Positions 34,781 through 48,794 of a DNA stretch of 64,000 nt are shown here, in pieces. The number at the start of each line of letters is the position of its first letter. Positions within the stretch are counted from its first letter, which is position 1. The stretch is from contig JANAVB010009599.1 in the NCBI GenBank assembly GCA_029216955.1, positions 685,417 through 749,416 of the forward strand, in the 5' to 3' direction. This DNA comes from Iris pallida. Its lineage: Eukaryota > Streptophyta > Magnoliopsida > Asparagales > Iridaceae. Under the pieces are notes generated by a model that searched no databases, had not been told where the DNA came from, and saw nothing but the letters and a program-made list of their open reading frames with translations. A program made the translations under genes and the position numbers.

Positions 34781-35746
34781 GTAAGAAAATATAGATCAAA
34801 AGGTGAAAAAAGAAGAAAGAGTCTTGAAACTCTAAAGGCTCTAAAATGCTCTAAATATATTTAAATCAAAACAAGTTTTGGTTAAAAAAATAATCATAAA
34901 TCAAACTATCGGAGAAAAATTACCTTCAGCCACGATAAATAAAATAAGGTAAATGAAAAAATAAAATTCTGAAAATTCAGGAAGAGGAATTTATGGTTAG
35001 GGCTAGAAATTAGGAATTGAATTTGGGAATAGGAAATTGTGGAGAAAATTTAGGGGAATGCTCCTCTATATATAGGAGTTGGGGAATCCCAAAATAGGAA
35101 ATGACTGGGATGATCAAATCTTTCTAAGGTTAAATATTGAATCCCATAAATCAAAATCAATCCATAATAGTTTAAAAATAATTATAGATTTTATTAATAT
35201 TTAAAAATACTTTAAACCAATTATAAATATAACACTTGGTAGCAGTAGTAAATTTAAAAGTTACCACATATTATCAAATAACCTTCAAAATATATTTGTA
35301 TAGGTCAAAACTAATTTAGTAAACATTTATAATTTGTCCCCGTAAGTAAAATTTGATATCATTCAAATATATTTATAAATTACAATTGTAGAAATAGTTG
35401 ATAATAATCTATAATTATTTTAAAATAATACTACATATTAAACACATTTAGCCAAAGCTAAACTCACTATTTCATAACAATAACACTTTTGAAAAAACAT
35501 TTCGTAAATAGTACTCAATAGTATCAAATAATATTTGAAACATACCAAGTAAATCTAGATCGTAGTAATAAATGATCGAATACTTCTAGAAGTCTATTTC
35601 GAAAGAAAAAAAAACTCTTTAAAAATAACTTTGGTAAATTCCTTCCTTTCAAAATATCCATTCTAGAAATGAAATATAAAATATATTTCTAACTAGAAAA
35701 CAAAATAAAAGAAATAAAATTTTAAAATTCAGGAAGTGGGCTTACA
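34779..35746 (-). repeat. Remnant of a further LTR (element C), minus orientation
   Basis: The plus strand ends GGGCTTACA at 35746 followed by AATATACCCACCTTAG, which on the minus strand is a polypurine tract plus TGTAAGCCC, the same junction type as at 28077. A minus-strand TATA box (CTATATATAGAGGAG) lies near 35065-35080. The left border could be TGGGTAAG at 34779, giving an LTR of about 1 kb. No second copy is visible, so it may be a solo or truncated LTR. It is AT-rich with no gene. Confidence 0.5.
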
Positions 35747-38160
35747 AATATACCCACCTTAGAAAATTTTCTTCTTCGAAATTTTAATGAGCACGATTAG
35801 GTACGACTAAGAATCTAACCAAGAAACGAAATTTCAACCGATATGAATAAGAACGACAATTGATATAATCAAGAAAATGATATGATCCATCATCATATTA
35901 GTCACGCGTAATTACAGATAAGATCAAAATAATGAAATAGTAAAATACTAAACAAGCAAAAAATACGATTGGGCATGGATCAAAATATATTTTGATTGGG
36001 TTGCAATCAAATTTTGTTTAAGGATGATCAAGGAAATCGGTTTGACACGAACAATTGTTTAGGCATGATCAAAATATAACCGAATCATATGGTCAAAGGA
36101 TCTAGTCACAATGGTCAAGACTATAATCGAACTAGGATTAGTTAAATAAGAAAAGTCATTAGGCACGATTAATTACTGTTGGAATCATATAAGCATGGTA
36201 AACGATCAAAATTTTGACAAGGTCTAATCAAGACTGAGATCACTTAGATACGACTGAGAGGCAGTCACGATCAAGGTTAATCATGCAAGTCATTCAAACA
36301 TGATTAAAATTTGGCATAAGTATATTATAAAATAATCATGATCAAAATTGGAATAAATCTAAACATGAGAAATATTAGAGTTGAAATATAGGCACAACTA
36401 TGACTACGGTCAAATAGTTTAGTCACGGTCAAAATTGTTTAAGAACGATCAAAATTGAAATTATTTTGGCACGATCGACTAGTTAAGCAAAATTATTTAG
36501 GCAAGATTATAGAATAAAAATCTAGGAAAGATACGAATTGAGTCAACCGAATAAAAGTAGTCTAGTTGCGATCGAAATTATTTTTAGAAAGATCAATTCA
36601 GAGTCGTTTCGATACGGTTAACTATTTACCATAGTTATTTAGGCACGAGTTTTAGAACAAAATCTACATGCGTTTAGGAACCTAGTGGGAGGAAATCAAA
36701 ATAGGTAAAAAAAACGATGATTCAAAAATAGAAAGATAAGGAAGAATGGAAGAACACCCAGTTTAATGAGAAGACGATAACTAGAAATAAGGCACAAATC
36801 AATTTGGAAACTTAATAGTCATATGCCAATAATGACATAGCTGCTATGGTATTCGAAAATCGTAAGCCTATCCAAAGTCACTTTACCACGAATTTATGCC
36901 TCGCTAGTGTACATCTGGCTGTAATCAACTCTTGGTTCCACGACTCAAGTAAGTATACGATGTCAAATACCCTATCGACTCTATCCAATATTCACATATT
37001 AACTTAAAGATGAAATAGGAAAAACAAGGCATAGTTTTTATAATATTCATTAATCTATTCTTACTTGGAATTACTTCAACTTAGGGGTCATGTCACGCCA
37101 GTGCGCTGCTGGCTGTAGTGAACCTGCAGTCTCGATAATTCAATAAGTACCGACAGCGCGCAACTGCCTTGCCATTATAGGTCATCGAATATTCTTTCAA
37201 ACTCGATCATGATAGAAAATTCCTAGTATCTGTACTTGAAGTAAAGTATTCATTTTGAAAATCATATGATCGATTAGGAAGAAAAATGATCGAAGACAAA
37301 GAAATACAAATTTAATTTCTGTTTCTCTAATATTCGAAGATTCGAGGGAAAACTTATATACGTCTTAGATTTCAACAAAGCTGACTCGAAATAGAGATAT
37401 GGATAATGAATCATGTTAAGCTCAAACTCCATGGGTAAAATGTTGACTTTTAGAGAAATGACATACTATGACAATTGGAAATTAATAAGTAATATGGACC
37501 GTATGATATGACAATGTTAGAGAAAACAGAATATAAAATTGCATAAATGATCAAGATAGGAAAATTTAAGTATCTGTCATATCAGTCCTAATTCTTGAAA
37601 ATAGAAATATTGATCAGGAAAATTATTAAAGACAAAAGAAGTATAAATATTATAATCCCATTTTATGGATACCCAATGATAGAGGGAAAAACTTTAATGA
37701 AAGAACTAATTCGAGATTCATATTTGGATAACAAATTAGAAATCATAAAAGGTAATTTCTCAGGGCAAAATAGGAAATAAATAAGTAATTCGGACTTATG
37801 ATATGGTAATAGTTAGAAAGAGCAAAACAATTGATCAAGGTTGGATTCTAGGAAGTCCTAATTATCAAGCGAATAGTCTATCCAACTTAGGTCCTACCTT
37901 CCTACACAATAGTGTATTCTTCTACGAAAATTCCTTACGTCCTCTAATAGGGTTGGAATTCAATAAATCCCTACCTAAATCATATGTCATATGTAGGAAT
38001 CTTAACTACCCCACAATCAATTGAATAAAGGACTCCGAGTCCTAGTTATTCTCCTAAAATCAAATTACTCCTAAATGTGAATGAGCATTTCCAAGTCACA
38101 GGCTCGCAATGGTACGACTTACTTAAGTACTCTCACGAGTTCACAATCCTTTGCAAAAAC
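35747..38160 (-). other. Noncoding AT-rich interior of the long-LTR element(s)
   Basis: This 2.4 kb holds no credible ORF on either strand. It contains degenerate repeats of the form GGCACGAT.AAAATT between about 35790 and 36650. Two diverged copies of a CTGGCTGTA-containing stretch lie near 36915 and 37110. It may include the interior of element AB and of element C; I cannot place a boundary. Confidence 0.6.
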
Positions 38161-38187
38161 TGACCTGCATGGGCCACCAAATAAATT
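38160..38187 (-). other. Primer-binding leader of element AB
   Basis: On the minus strand, directly after LTR B, comes TGGTGGCCCATGCAGGTCAG. The matching place after LTR1 of the nested element at 44399 reads GGTGGCACATGCAGGTCAG, and the chromovirus has a related string at 425. This fixes LTR B as the 5' LTR. The primer tRNA is not identified. Confidence 0.6.
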
Positions 38188-38640
38188 TGTCATGACCCGC
38201 ACCAGTTTTTACTTATTACGGGATGCGAGTGCGTGCGCAAGCCAGCCTATGCCGCAGTATCGGCGGTAGATGTCGTCATGGCCATGATGCTCAAAATCAC
38301 ATAATAATAATTTTATTATCTCATTCACAAAACTAAATAACTTTACAAAATTTACAAGTTTTATATTTGAAGAGGAATACAATGTCAAACAAACATCTAA
38401 CACATCTAACTAATCTTCTAGGTTGAACTTAGCATATACCCATGTCTTCCCAATGGTTCAAGCACAATGTAGCAGGCGATTATCTGAAAAATATTGGTTT
38501 CCAGTCAGGAATGGAACGAGTACAATTCATTGAGTGTAGTTCCAAATATATACTAATTGCTATAAGACAAACGTTACCTATAAAATACAAGATGAAATAA
38601 TCAGGATACTGGTAATAAGAGACATGAGAAATTTAGACAG

Positions 38641-38700
<60 letters not shown>

Positions 38701-38718
38701 ATATATATATAATATATA

Positions 38719-38802
<84 letters not shown>

Positions 38803-40363
38803 CAATAGTTAAAGAGTAAATAACATGGAATTCTTCTATGTGATTTGAAGTACCTTTCGATATATGATCGATTTGGGGACAGTTACACCACAAGGTCTAA
38901 GTTAATTACAAGGTCTACTTTAACAAGGTCTACATTAATAAGGTCTACTTTTTTTAACACGATCTACAAGGTCTATTGTGCAAGAAATAAAACAAGGGCT
39001 AAGGTTTGATCACATATCTATTAGTACTTCCCCGTCCTGACACCATGTATAAGGCAGGAAATATGACATGAACAAGAAACATGAGTGTTACCGTGTGACG
39101 AGCGTGTCAAGAATCAAGTATGATGTAACTAACAGCGTGATATAGGAATTAGCAATATTAAAAACAAACAACAAATGTACTCACCTGGGATCCTCTGCTG
39201 GTGAAACCAATAATACCCTTGCGCTCAGAATCATCCAACTGGCTAAGGTAGCACGTAAAGCTAAAAATCCCCAACTACTCAATGAGCCACAAAGTCAACT
39301 CGGGCAACAGACTCCGGATGCTGAAACAAATATCACCAATGAGTTTGGCAAACATAAAATATCTAAGAATGCCTGTCCAAAAGTCTAATTCTGGAAACAT
39401 TGGCAAAATTGTAATATCGGGTCAAAACGATGTCCACCGTTGGACCCGCTTTGCACCAAAAAATATGCCAGTACCTATGGTCTCTAAAGGCTTCAAACTA
39501 TATGTTTATGAGTTCGATTTGACAATACGAACCCAACCATATATCCAAAGTTGGATTCCGGCTGGCCGTACACAAATTTGCCTGTTGGATCGGATCGTGG
39601 GCCCGCCAAAAGGGCATTTCGGTCAACCTGCTCAGAATCAGACCAAACTTGGCATATAAGACCAAAAAAATGACACGATTATGTTGATGCAAGTTTTGTC
39701 TCGAGATGACGAACGTGCACGAAGTAATTGACTAATTTGCAAAGGGGCCGATACGGGGTATCTCGGTGGATACGTCTCGATTTTGTAGCGCACACACAAC
39801 GAAATTGAGTTCCGTCGAATTTCACACGTAGACAACATTCATACGCATCTTTCGATGCTCATGGGTTGCGAACAGATTGTCCGATTTGTCGGGGCGCACG
39901 TCATATCGATGATTTTTATTAAAATTTACTGATTTTAAAAACTATTTTTTGTGATTTTCAAACTGGTTTATCTAATTATTTCGTAATTAAAAATTAAAAC
40001 TACAAACATCGTTTTGATGTCATATATGTTGTCTATAAAGCAGTTCAGGGAGTTCTTCAAAATTTTTGACAACCTAGCAGCAATGAGCCTTACAAGTCGG
40101 GGTCCGAGGGCAGTTCAATCTCTGTTTATGCACAAATTTTTGTTGATGTTGACGTCAATTTTTTGGGAAATTTGGTTATTAATATACGAATCCATCTACT
40201 AGGGATTCCAAAGGGTCATGTAGGCTTTCCATAGAATCAAACAGAATCGAAAACGATTGATCACGTAAGGAGAAAAGTGATCGCAAATGAGGGTACCTCA
40301 CAGCCGTTACTAAATAGAGGAGCTCTGTTATTGGGGAGTTCGACGGTGCTCTGGCACCGTCAG
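38188..40363 (-). repeat. Element AB, 5' LTR (copy B), left segment
   Basis: Starts TGTCATGACCC at 38188 on the plus strand and follows copy A through the block ending at GGAGTTCGACGGTGCT. A (TA)n expansion fills 38643-38800. It is cut after GTCAG (40359-40363) by the nested element and resumes at 48795. The two segments add to about 3.4 kb. Confidence 0.87.
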
Positions 40364-40946
40364 TGTAGCTCCCCTTCCCGAAAATCCTTAAAATATTTTT
40401 TTATTATTTTATTTGATTTAAATGGTAGTTTTTAGTTTTTTTAAATAATTATTTTGTTAATTATTACGGTAGATGATTTTAGCCATGGTTTAGTTTTGAA
40501 GTACCAGACGACTAGGAATCATGGCACGGATAGTGCAGTGGCGTGCTTTGACTAGTGTTTAGCCATGGTAGGAGAATGCCGAGTCATAGGAGTGTCCTAA
40601 CTAGGAAAACCAGGCCAAGTTATAGCATGACCATTATAAATAAGTTTAATTAATTATTATTAGATTTATTGACCTTGCAGGAACCCAGTTGAACCAAGTT
40701 AGTCCGAACTGGGCCGAACCAAATCCAAGCCCATGAGGACATGTAGAAGGACCAAAGTCAGCCTTGTAGACTTGTTTGGTAAATGCAAATATTTTGTATC
40801 TATTTTAGGACTTGACAAATATTTTCTAAATAGTTAATAGTTCAGTATTAATATTTAAATGGTATTTTCGAATAACTGTACGAAATTCTAGGGCCAGATG
40901 GGGTATGATATGTTCACCAAGGGCTCTTAGTGGACATTTTAGTTGG

Positions 40947-41829
<883 letters not shown>

Positions 41830-41987
41830 ATAGTTAAAAAGAAATGGAAGAAGAAATAATACTAATAACCCTCCTCAAAGCCAAACCGGCCTAGCAGCTA
41901 AATACCCACAGTGAATTCCCCATCAGCAAACACAGCCCACCCGCACGGCTAACTCCAAAGAGAGAGAAGCATACCCGAGCCCATTGG

Positions 41988-41996
41988 TATTTATAG
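41988..41996 (+). promoter_or_regulatory. TATA box of LTR1
   Basis: TATTTATAG follows a CCATTGG (reverse CCAAT-like) string and precedes a GA-rich and CCCTAGCC-containing leader. The identical arrangement is in LTR2 at 46230-46238. Confidence 0.55.
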
Positions 41997-43424
41997 ATCG
42001 ACAAAGGAGGAGGAGGAATTCATACAAAAAAAAGAACCCTTCGAAACCCTAGCCAAACCACCGCGCCACCATCCCGTGCGACCATCCAGGGCCTTCCCCA
42101 ACGTCGGACGACCACCCCCCGACGGCCACAAACGCCTCCCTGGGCCGTCGCCGGCCGGCGACAGGGCCGTCGCGCGCGCGCGGAAGTGGCAGAGCCGACA
42201 ACAGTATCCACGTGAAGCGCCAACTTTCGGGTATGATATCTCCGCCTACACTTCTCCATTTTTCGTTCCGTCGAATTCATCTGGAAGCCAATATAACCGA
42301 GATCACACCCCAGTAATTAAGTTTTGATGTAGTCACTCGACCTGTCCAAGAAATCAAACCAAAGTCGACGTAAAACCAGCCCAAAACATATACGGCAGTA
42401 AAACCCTTTTTATGGAACCTGATTTCATTGAGTAGATTAGAAGTTATTTGATTCTAAAGTTTAGGAAAAATCTCGTTTTCAAATATTAGAAAATTACAAA
42501 AACCCTCGATACGACGTGCGTCCCGCCAATCCGGACGACGTGGTCACGAACCGAAAGCATAAAAAGCTGCGTATCGGTTTCGTGGTCGTGTGGGCTTTGA
42601 CGGAATTCAAATTGGTCGCGTGTGCGCGACGAATTTAATCCATATCCGTCGAAATTCCACGTATCGGCCTCTGTGCAAATTCTCCAATTACTTCGTGCAT
42701 GTTCGTCAGATCGAGACGAAACTTGTGCCAACAGGACCGTATCATTTTTCTGGTCCTGTATGCCAAGTTTGGTCCGATTCTGAGACAGTTGATAAAATTG
42801 CCGTTTTGCGGGCTCCATGGTCCGACTCAATGGGTGATTTTGTGCACGGCCCGCCGGAATCCAACTTTGGAAATACGGTTGGGTTCATATCGGAAAACCG
42901 AATCCGTAGACATGTAGTTTGACGACTTTAAAGACCACTGACTCTGGCACGCTTTTCGGTGCAAAGCGGGTCCAACGATGGACACCGTTTTTGCCCAAAA
43001 TTATCGTTTTACCCCTGTATCTAGAATTGGACTTAAGGACAGGCAATCCTAGCTAATTTGACTATTCTGAGAATGTTGGAAATGTTTATTTCAGCTTTCA
43101 AAGACAATTGTGGATTTTAGACTTTATGGCGTACCAGTTGACGGTATCTTATTGGTTCTTCGCGCTGCCACCAGGCAAGTATACCTTGCCTTCCTCTACA
43201 GTTTTACTTACATACATTTTCTTTAGTTTTTCAGTCATTTAATTATTTATGGACATGTGCTTTTCGTATTATTTTCTGTGGAGTTATTTTTATTGTTTAT
43301 AGCCATGTTCATGTTTTGACCTTGTGTTTTACATTTGGAGTTCTCGTCAGTACCTTGCTTGAGTCGTGTCATAGAACGAGTACGTGTAACTCAACTGCTA
43401 AATCCTTGATGTTGTTTCCTTGGC

Positions 43425-43790
43425 ACCAGAGAGTCCACACTCGGGACGAGGGTATTTTTCTTGATCAGTTTACATTCGTGAGTCCACACTCGGGACGAGA
43501 ATGTCGATTATTTGCACCAGAGAGTCCACACACGGGACGAGGGTATTGACTTGACTTGCACCAGAGAGTCCACACTCGGGACAAGGGTGTTTACATCAGA
43601 GAGTCCACACTCGGGACGAGGATGTTATACTTGTACCAGAGAGTCCACACTCGGGACGAGGGTCCCTTGCCGTGAACTAACCAAAGAGTCCACACTCGGG
43701 ACAAGGATTAGTACTAACCAGAGAGTCCACACTCGGGACGAGGGTTAGTGTTTAGTTCAAACCCGTGCGTCCATACTCGGGATGAGGGTT
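43425..43790 (+). repeat. Minisatellite in LTR1 (nine units)
   Basis: Nine imperfect copies of a unit with the core AGTCCACACTCGGGACGAGG, spaced 36-48 bp apart. The variable parts between cores are short and differ in length. Short frames over it come from the repeat and are not genes. Confidence 0.92.
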
Positions 43791-44398
43791 TGGTTACTTC
43801 CATTGATCTCGTGATTATCGTTCATCCGGCAGTTCATTTATGCGTAGTTGTTCTAGTGTTCGTGTGTTCGTATTCGTGTTCGTGTTTGTAGTCATTTGTC
43901 TTGTCCTTGTTCTTCTTGTTTATTTCTTGTGCATGATAAAACTGTTTGATAGGCTTGTATATTATGTATCTGCTATGTCCTCTGAGGACCTGATGATCTC
44001 CTCAGGTTTAGCGATTGTATGGAGCTAGCTAGTAGTTCTGGATGGCGGAGGATTTGTGGTTCTTGCAGGATTCAGGTACCGTTATCGTGTTTATTATTCG
44101 CTCGTGCTATCATACCTTATCATGAGTTATCCCGTTTCTTGATTCAGTTTTAGACTCTTGTTATTTCCTTGAGAGTCTTATCGGGCATTTATGTTAGTGG
44201 GCTGCAGACCATGACCCATAGTGTCCATTCATGTTTCATATTCTTATTGTGGATTGAGATATAGATTTATTTGCCATGATTTGGCAGTATACCATAGCCT
44301 TGACAGCATTTACGTATTTGAGTCGGGCTGGAGTCCGTTCGATACGTAGCTGGCTTGCTCACGTGCTCGCGTCCGTAAAGCGGGTGTGGGTCGTGACA

Positions 44399-44910
44399 AG
44401 TTTTTTTGGTGGCACATGCAGGTCAGAGCATATCGTACCGGTTACGTAACTGTACTGGTACGAGCCTGCGACTATGACTAAACCTTAGAAATCTCAATCC
44501 ATACTGCCTTGAAAATTCCTCTAGAAATTTCTCTATGTCCTTGAAACTCCATATTTGCTCTCGAATATACTCCCTTGCTTCCGTACTATTGATTCTCGTC
44601 CCTTTTTATTTTGAAATGACGAACAATCGTGCTATCTAGGATTTATCTGAAATTCTTAAGTTATAGTACTATTGCTTGACTATTAAATATTTGGTTGTTT
44701 ATAGATATGGGGGATTATAGATGCCATACGCCCTAGATATCGATTGGTAGAATTGTTAGCAACTAGTTATAAAATGGCTAGAAGAAGGTTATAAAATATT
44801 TTTGGAGAAATTAAATTTGAGGAGATTTAGGTAATAGCAGAATTTGATTTTTAAGGAATAGTTATGAATTAGAATTTTGAGGACGAAATTATTTTTAAGG
44901 TGGGTAGATT
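44399..44910 (+). other. 512 bp interior of the nested long-LTR element
   Basis: It opens AGTTTTTTTGGTGGCACATG, the presumed primer region, and closes with AATTTTGAGGACGAAATT, then TATTTTTAAGGTGGGTAGATT, the polypurine region. The remainder is AT-rich with stops in all frames. Both ends resemble the matching parts of the chromovirus in this window. Confidence 0.85.
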
Positions 44911-45912
44911 TGTAGCTTCCCTTCCCGAAAATCCTTGAAATATTTTTTTTATTATTTTATTTGATTTAAATGGTGGTTTTTAGATTTTTTAAATAATTAT
45001 TTTGTTAATTATTACGGTAGATGATTTTAGCCATGGTTGAGTTTTGAAGTACCAGACGACTAGGAATCATGGCACGAATAGTGCAGTGGCATGCTTTGAC
45101 TAGTGTTTAGCCATGGTAGGAGAATGTTGAGTCATAGGAGTGTCATAACTAGGAAAACCAGGCCAAGTTATAGCATGACCATTATAAATAAGTTTAATTA
45201 ATTATTATTAGATTTATTGACCTTGCAGGAACCCAGTTGAACCAAGTTAGTCCGAACTGGGCCGAACCAAATCCAAGCCCATGAGGACATGTAGAAGGAC
45301 CAAAGTCGGCCTTGTAGACATGTTTGGTAAATGCAAATATTTTGTATCTATTTAGGACTTGACAAATATTTTCTAAATAGTTAATAGTTCAGTATTAATA
45401 TTTAAATGGTGTTTTCGAATAACTGTACAAAATTCTAGGGCCAGATGGGGTATGATATGTTCACCAAGGACTCTTAGTGGACATTTTAGTTGGTTATTAT
45501 TATTCTTAATATTATTATCATTATTATTATTATTATATTATTATTATTATCATTATTGTTATTATTATTATATTAATATTATTATCATTACTGTTATTAT
45601 TATTATATTATTATTATTATCATTATTGTTATTATTATAATATTATTATTATTATCATTATATTATTATTATATTATTCTTATTATTATTATCATTATTG
45701 TTATTATTATATTAATCTTATTATTATTATCATTATTGTTATTATTATATTGTTATTATTATTATATTGTTATTATTATATATTTATTTTTGTATATATA
45801 TATATAAATATTATATGTGTATATATGCATATATATATACGTAAGTGATTATATATATAGATATATAAATATATGTGTATATATATATAAAATATATATT
45901 GTATATATGTAA

Positions 45913-46006
<94 letters not shown>

Positions 46007-46229
46007 AATATGTATATATATAGAAATATATATTATATATATATATATAGAAATATATATATTTATATGTTATAGTTAAAAAGAAATGGAAGAAGAAATA
46101 ATACTAATAACCCTCCTCAAAGCCAAACCGGCCTAGCAGCTAAATACCCACAGTGAATTCCCCATCAACAAACACAGCCCACCCGCACGGCTAACTCCAA
46201 ATAGAGAGAAGCGTACCCGAGCCCATTGG

Positions 46230-46238
46230 TATTTATAG
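46230..46238 (+). promoter_or_regulatory. TATA box of LTR2
   Basis: TATTTATAG in the same context as in LTR1. Confidence 0.55.
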
Positions 46239-47776
46239 ATCGACAGAGGAGGAGGAGGAATTCATACAAAAAAAGAACCCCTCGAAAACCTAGCCAAACC
46301 ACCGCGCCACCATCCCGTGCGACCACCCAGGGCCTTCCCCAACGTCGGACGACCACCTCCCGACGGACACAACGCTGCCCTGGGCCATCGCCGGCCGGCG
46401 AAAGGGCCGCCGTGCGCGCGCGGAAGCGGCAGAGCCGACAGTAGTATCCACGTGAAGCACAAACTTTCGGGTACGATATCTCCGCCCACACTTCTCCATT
46501 TTTCGTTCCGTCGAATTCATCGGGTAGCCAATATAACCGAGATCACACCCTAGTAATTAAGTTTTGATGTAGTCACTCGACCTGTCCAAGAAATCAAACC
46601 AAAGTCGACGTAAAACCGGCCTAAAACAGGACACTAATTCAGTCCAACCGTCCACGTTCGGAGATCGATTTTGATCGATCCCGTACCGTATTAGAAAATC
46701 TACTTGAAGAGTCTTATTGACAACATATATGGCAGTAAACTCTTTTTATGGAACCTGATTTCATTGAGTAGATTAGAAGTTATTTGATTCTAAAGTTTAT
46801 TGATTCTAAAGTTTAGGAAAAACACCGTTTTCAAATATTAGAAAATCATAAAAACCCTCGATACGACGTACGTTTCGCCAATCCGGGCGACGTGGTCGTG
46901 AACCGAAAGCATTGAAAGCTGCATATCGGCTTCGTGGTCATGTGGGCTTTGACGGAATTCAAATTGGACGCGTGTGCGCGACGAATTTGATCCGTATCCG
47001 TCGAAATTCCCCGTATCGGCCTCTGTGCAAATTCTCCAATTACTTCGTGCATGTTTGTCAGATCGAAACAAAACTTGCACCAACAGGACCGTATCACTTT
47101 TCTGGTCCTGTATGCCAAGTTTGGTCCGATTCTGAGACAGTTGATAAAATTGCCATTTTGCGGGCCCCACGGTCCGACTCAACGGGTGATTTTCTGCACG
47201 GCCCACCGAAATCCAACTTTGGACATACGGTTGGGTTCGTATCAGAAAACTGAATTCGTAGACATATAGTTTGATGACTTTAGAGACCATTGACTCTGGT
47301 ACACTTTTCGGTACAAAACGGGTCCAACGGCGGACACCGTTTTTGCCCGAAATTACCGTTTTACCCCTGTGTTCAGAATTGGACTTAAGGATAGGCAATC
47401 CTAACTAATTTGTCTACTCTAAGAATGTTGGAAATGTTTATTTCAGCTTTCGGAGACAATTGTGGATTTTGGACTTTATGACGTACTAGTTGACGGTATC
47501 TTATTGGTTCTTCGCGCTGCCATCAGGCAAGTATACCTTGCCTTCCTCTATAGTTTTACTTACATGCATTTTTTTTAGTTTTTTAGTCATTTAATTGTTT
47601 ATGGACATGTACTTTTCGTGTTATTTTCTGTAGAGTTATTTTTATTGTTTATAGCCATGTTCATGTTTTGGCCTTGTGTTTTACATTTGGAGTTCTCGTT
47701 AGTACCTTGCTTGAGTCGTGTCATAGAACAAGTACATGTAAGTGAATTGCTAAATCCTTGATATTGTTTCCTTTGT

Positions 47777-48178
47777 ACCAGAGAGTCCACACTCGGGACG
47801 AGGGTGTTTTTCTTGATCTGTTTACATCCGTGAGCCCACACTCGGGACGAGGATGTCGATTATTTGCACCAGAGAGTCCACACACGGGACGAGGGTGTTA
47901 ACTTGACTTGCACCGGAGAGTCCACACTCGGGACGAGGGTGTTTACATCAGAGAGTCCACACTCGGGACGAGGATGTTATTCTTGCACCAGAGAGTCCAC
48001 ACTCGGGACGAGGGTGCCTTGCCGTGAACTAACCAGAGAGTCCACACTCGGGACGAGGGTTAGTACTTACTAGAGAGTCCACACTCGGGACGAGGGTTAG
48101 TACTAACCAGAGAGTCCACACTCGGGAAGAGGGTTAGTGTTTAGTTCAAACCCGTGCGTCCACACTCGAGATGAGGGT
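47777..48178 (+). repeat. Minisatellite in LTR2 (ten units)
   Basis: Ten copies of the AGTCCACACTCGGGACGAGG core, one more than in LTR1. The extra unit is near 48065-48110, where a GGGTTAGTACT-containing unit is doubled. Confidence 0.9.
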
Positions 48179-48794
48179 TTGGTTTCTTCCATTGATCTCG
48201 TGATTATCGTTCATCCGGCAGTTCATTTATGCGTAGTTGTTCTAGTGTTCGTGTGTTCGTATTCGTGTTCGGGTTCGTGTTTGTAGTCATTTGTCTTATC
48301 TTTGTTCTTCTTGTTTATTTCTTGCGCATGATAAAACTGTTAGATAGGCATGTATATTATGTATCTTGCTATGTCCTCTGAGGACCTGATGATCTTCTTA
48401 GGTTTAGCGATTGCATGGAGTTAGCTAGTAGTTCTGGATGGCGGAGGATTTGCGGTTCTTGCGGGATTCAGGTACCGTTATCGTGTTTATTATCCGCTCG
48501 TGCTTTCATACCTTATCATGAGTTATCTCGTTTCTTGATTCAGTTTTAGACTCTTGTTATTTCCTTTAGAGTCTTATCGGGCATTTATGTTAGTGGGCTG
48601 CAGACCACGATCTATAGTGTTCATTCATGTTTTATATTCTTATTGTGGATTGAGATATAGATTTGTTTGCCATGATTTGGCAGTATACCATAGCCTTGAC
48701 AGCGTTTACGTATTTAAGTCGGGCTGGAGTCTGTTCGATACGTAGCTGACTTGCTTACGTGCTCGCGTCGGAAAAGCGGGTGCTGGTCGTGACA

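Larger units (their letters stand above)
44911..48794 (+). repeat. LTR2 of the nested long-LTR element
   Basis: Same order as LTR1: (TTA)n at 45500-45785, a shorter (TA)n at 45790-46070 without the inverted duplication, TATA box at 46230-46238, GC-rich leader, and the minisatellite at 47777-48178. It includes about 90 bp near 46630-46720 that is missing in LTR1. It ends GTCGTGACA at 48794. Confidence 0.92.

Noticed and set aside
43425..43790. Regularly spaced 20 bp cores with variable spacers that look like a CRISPR array (also 47777-48178)
   Set aside because: The array is inside LTRs of a plant retrotransposon, is present in both LTRs, and spacers are short, related and of uneven length. 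It is a minisatellite.
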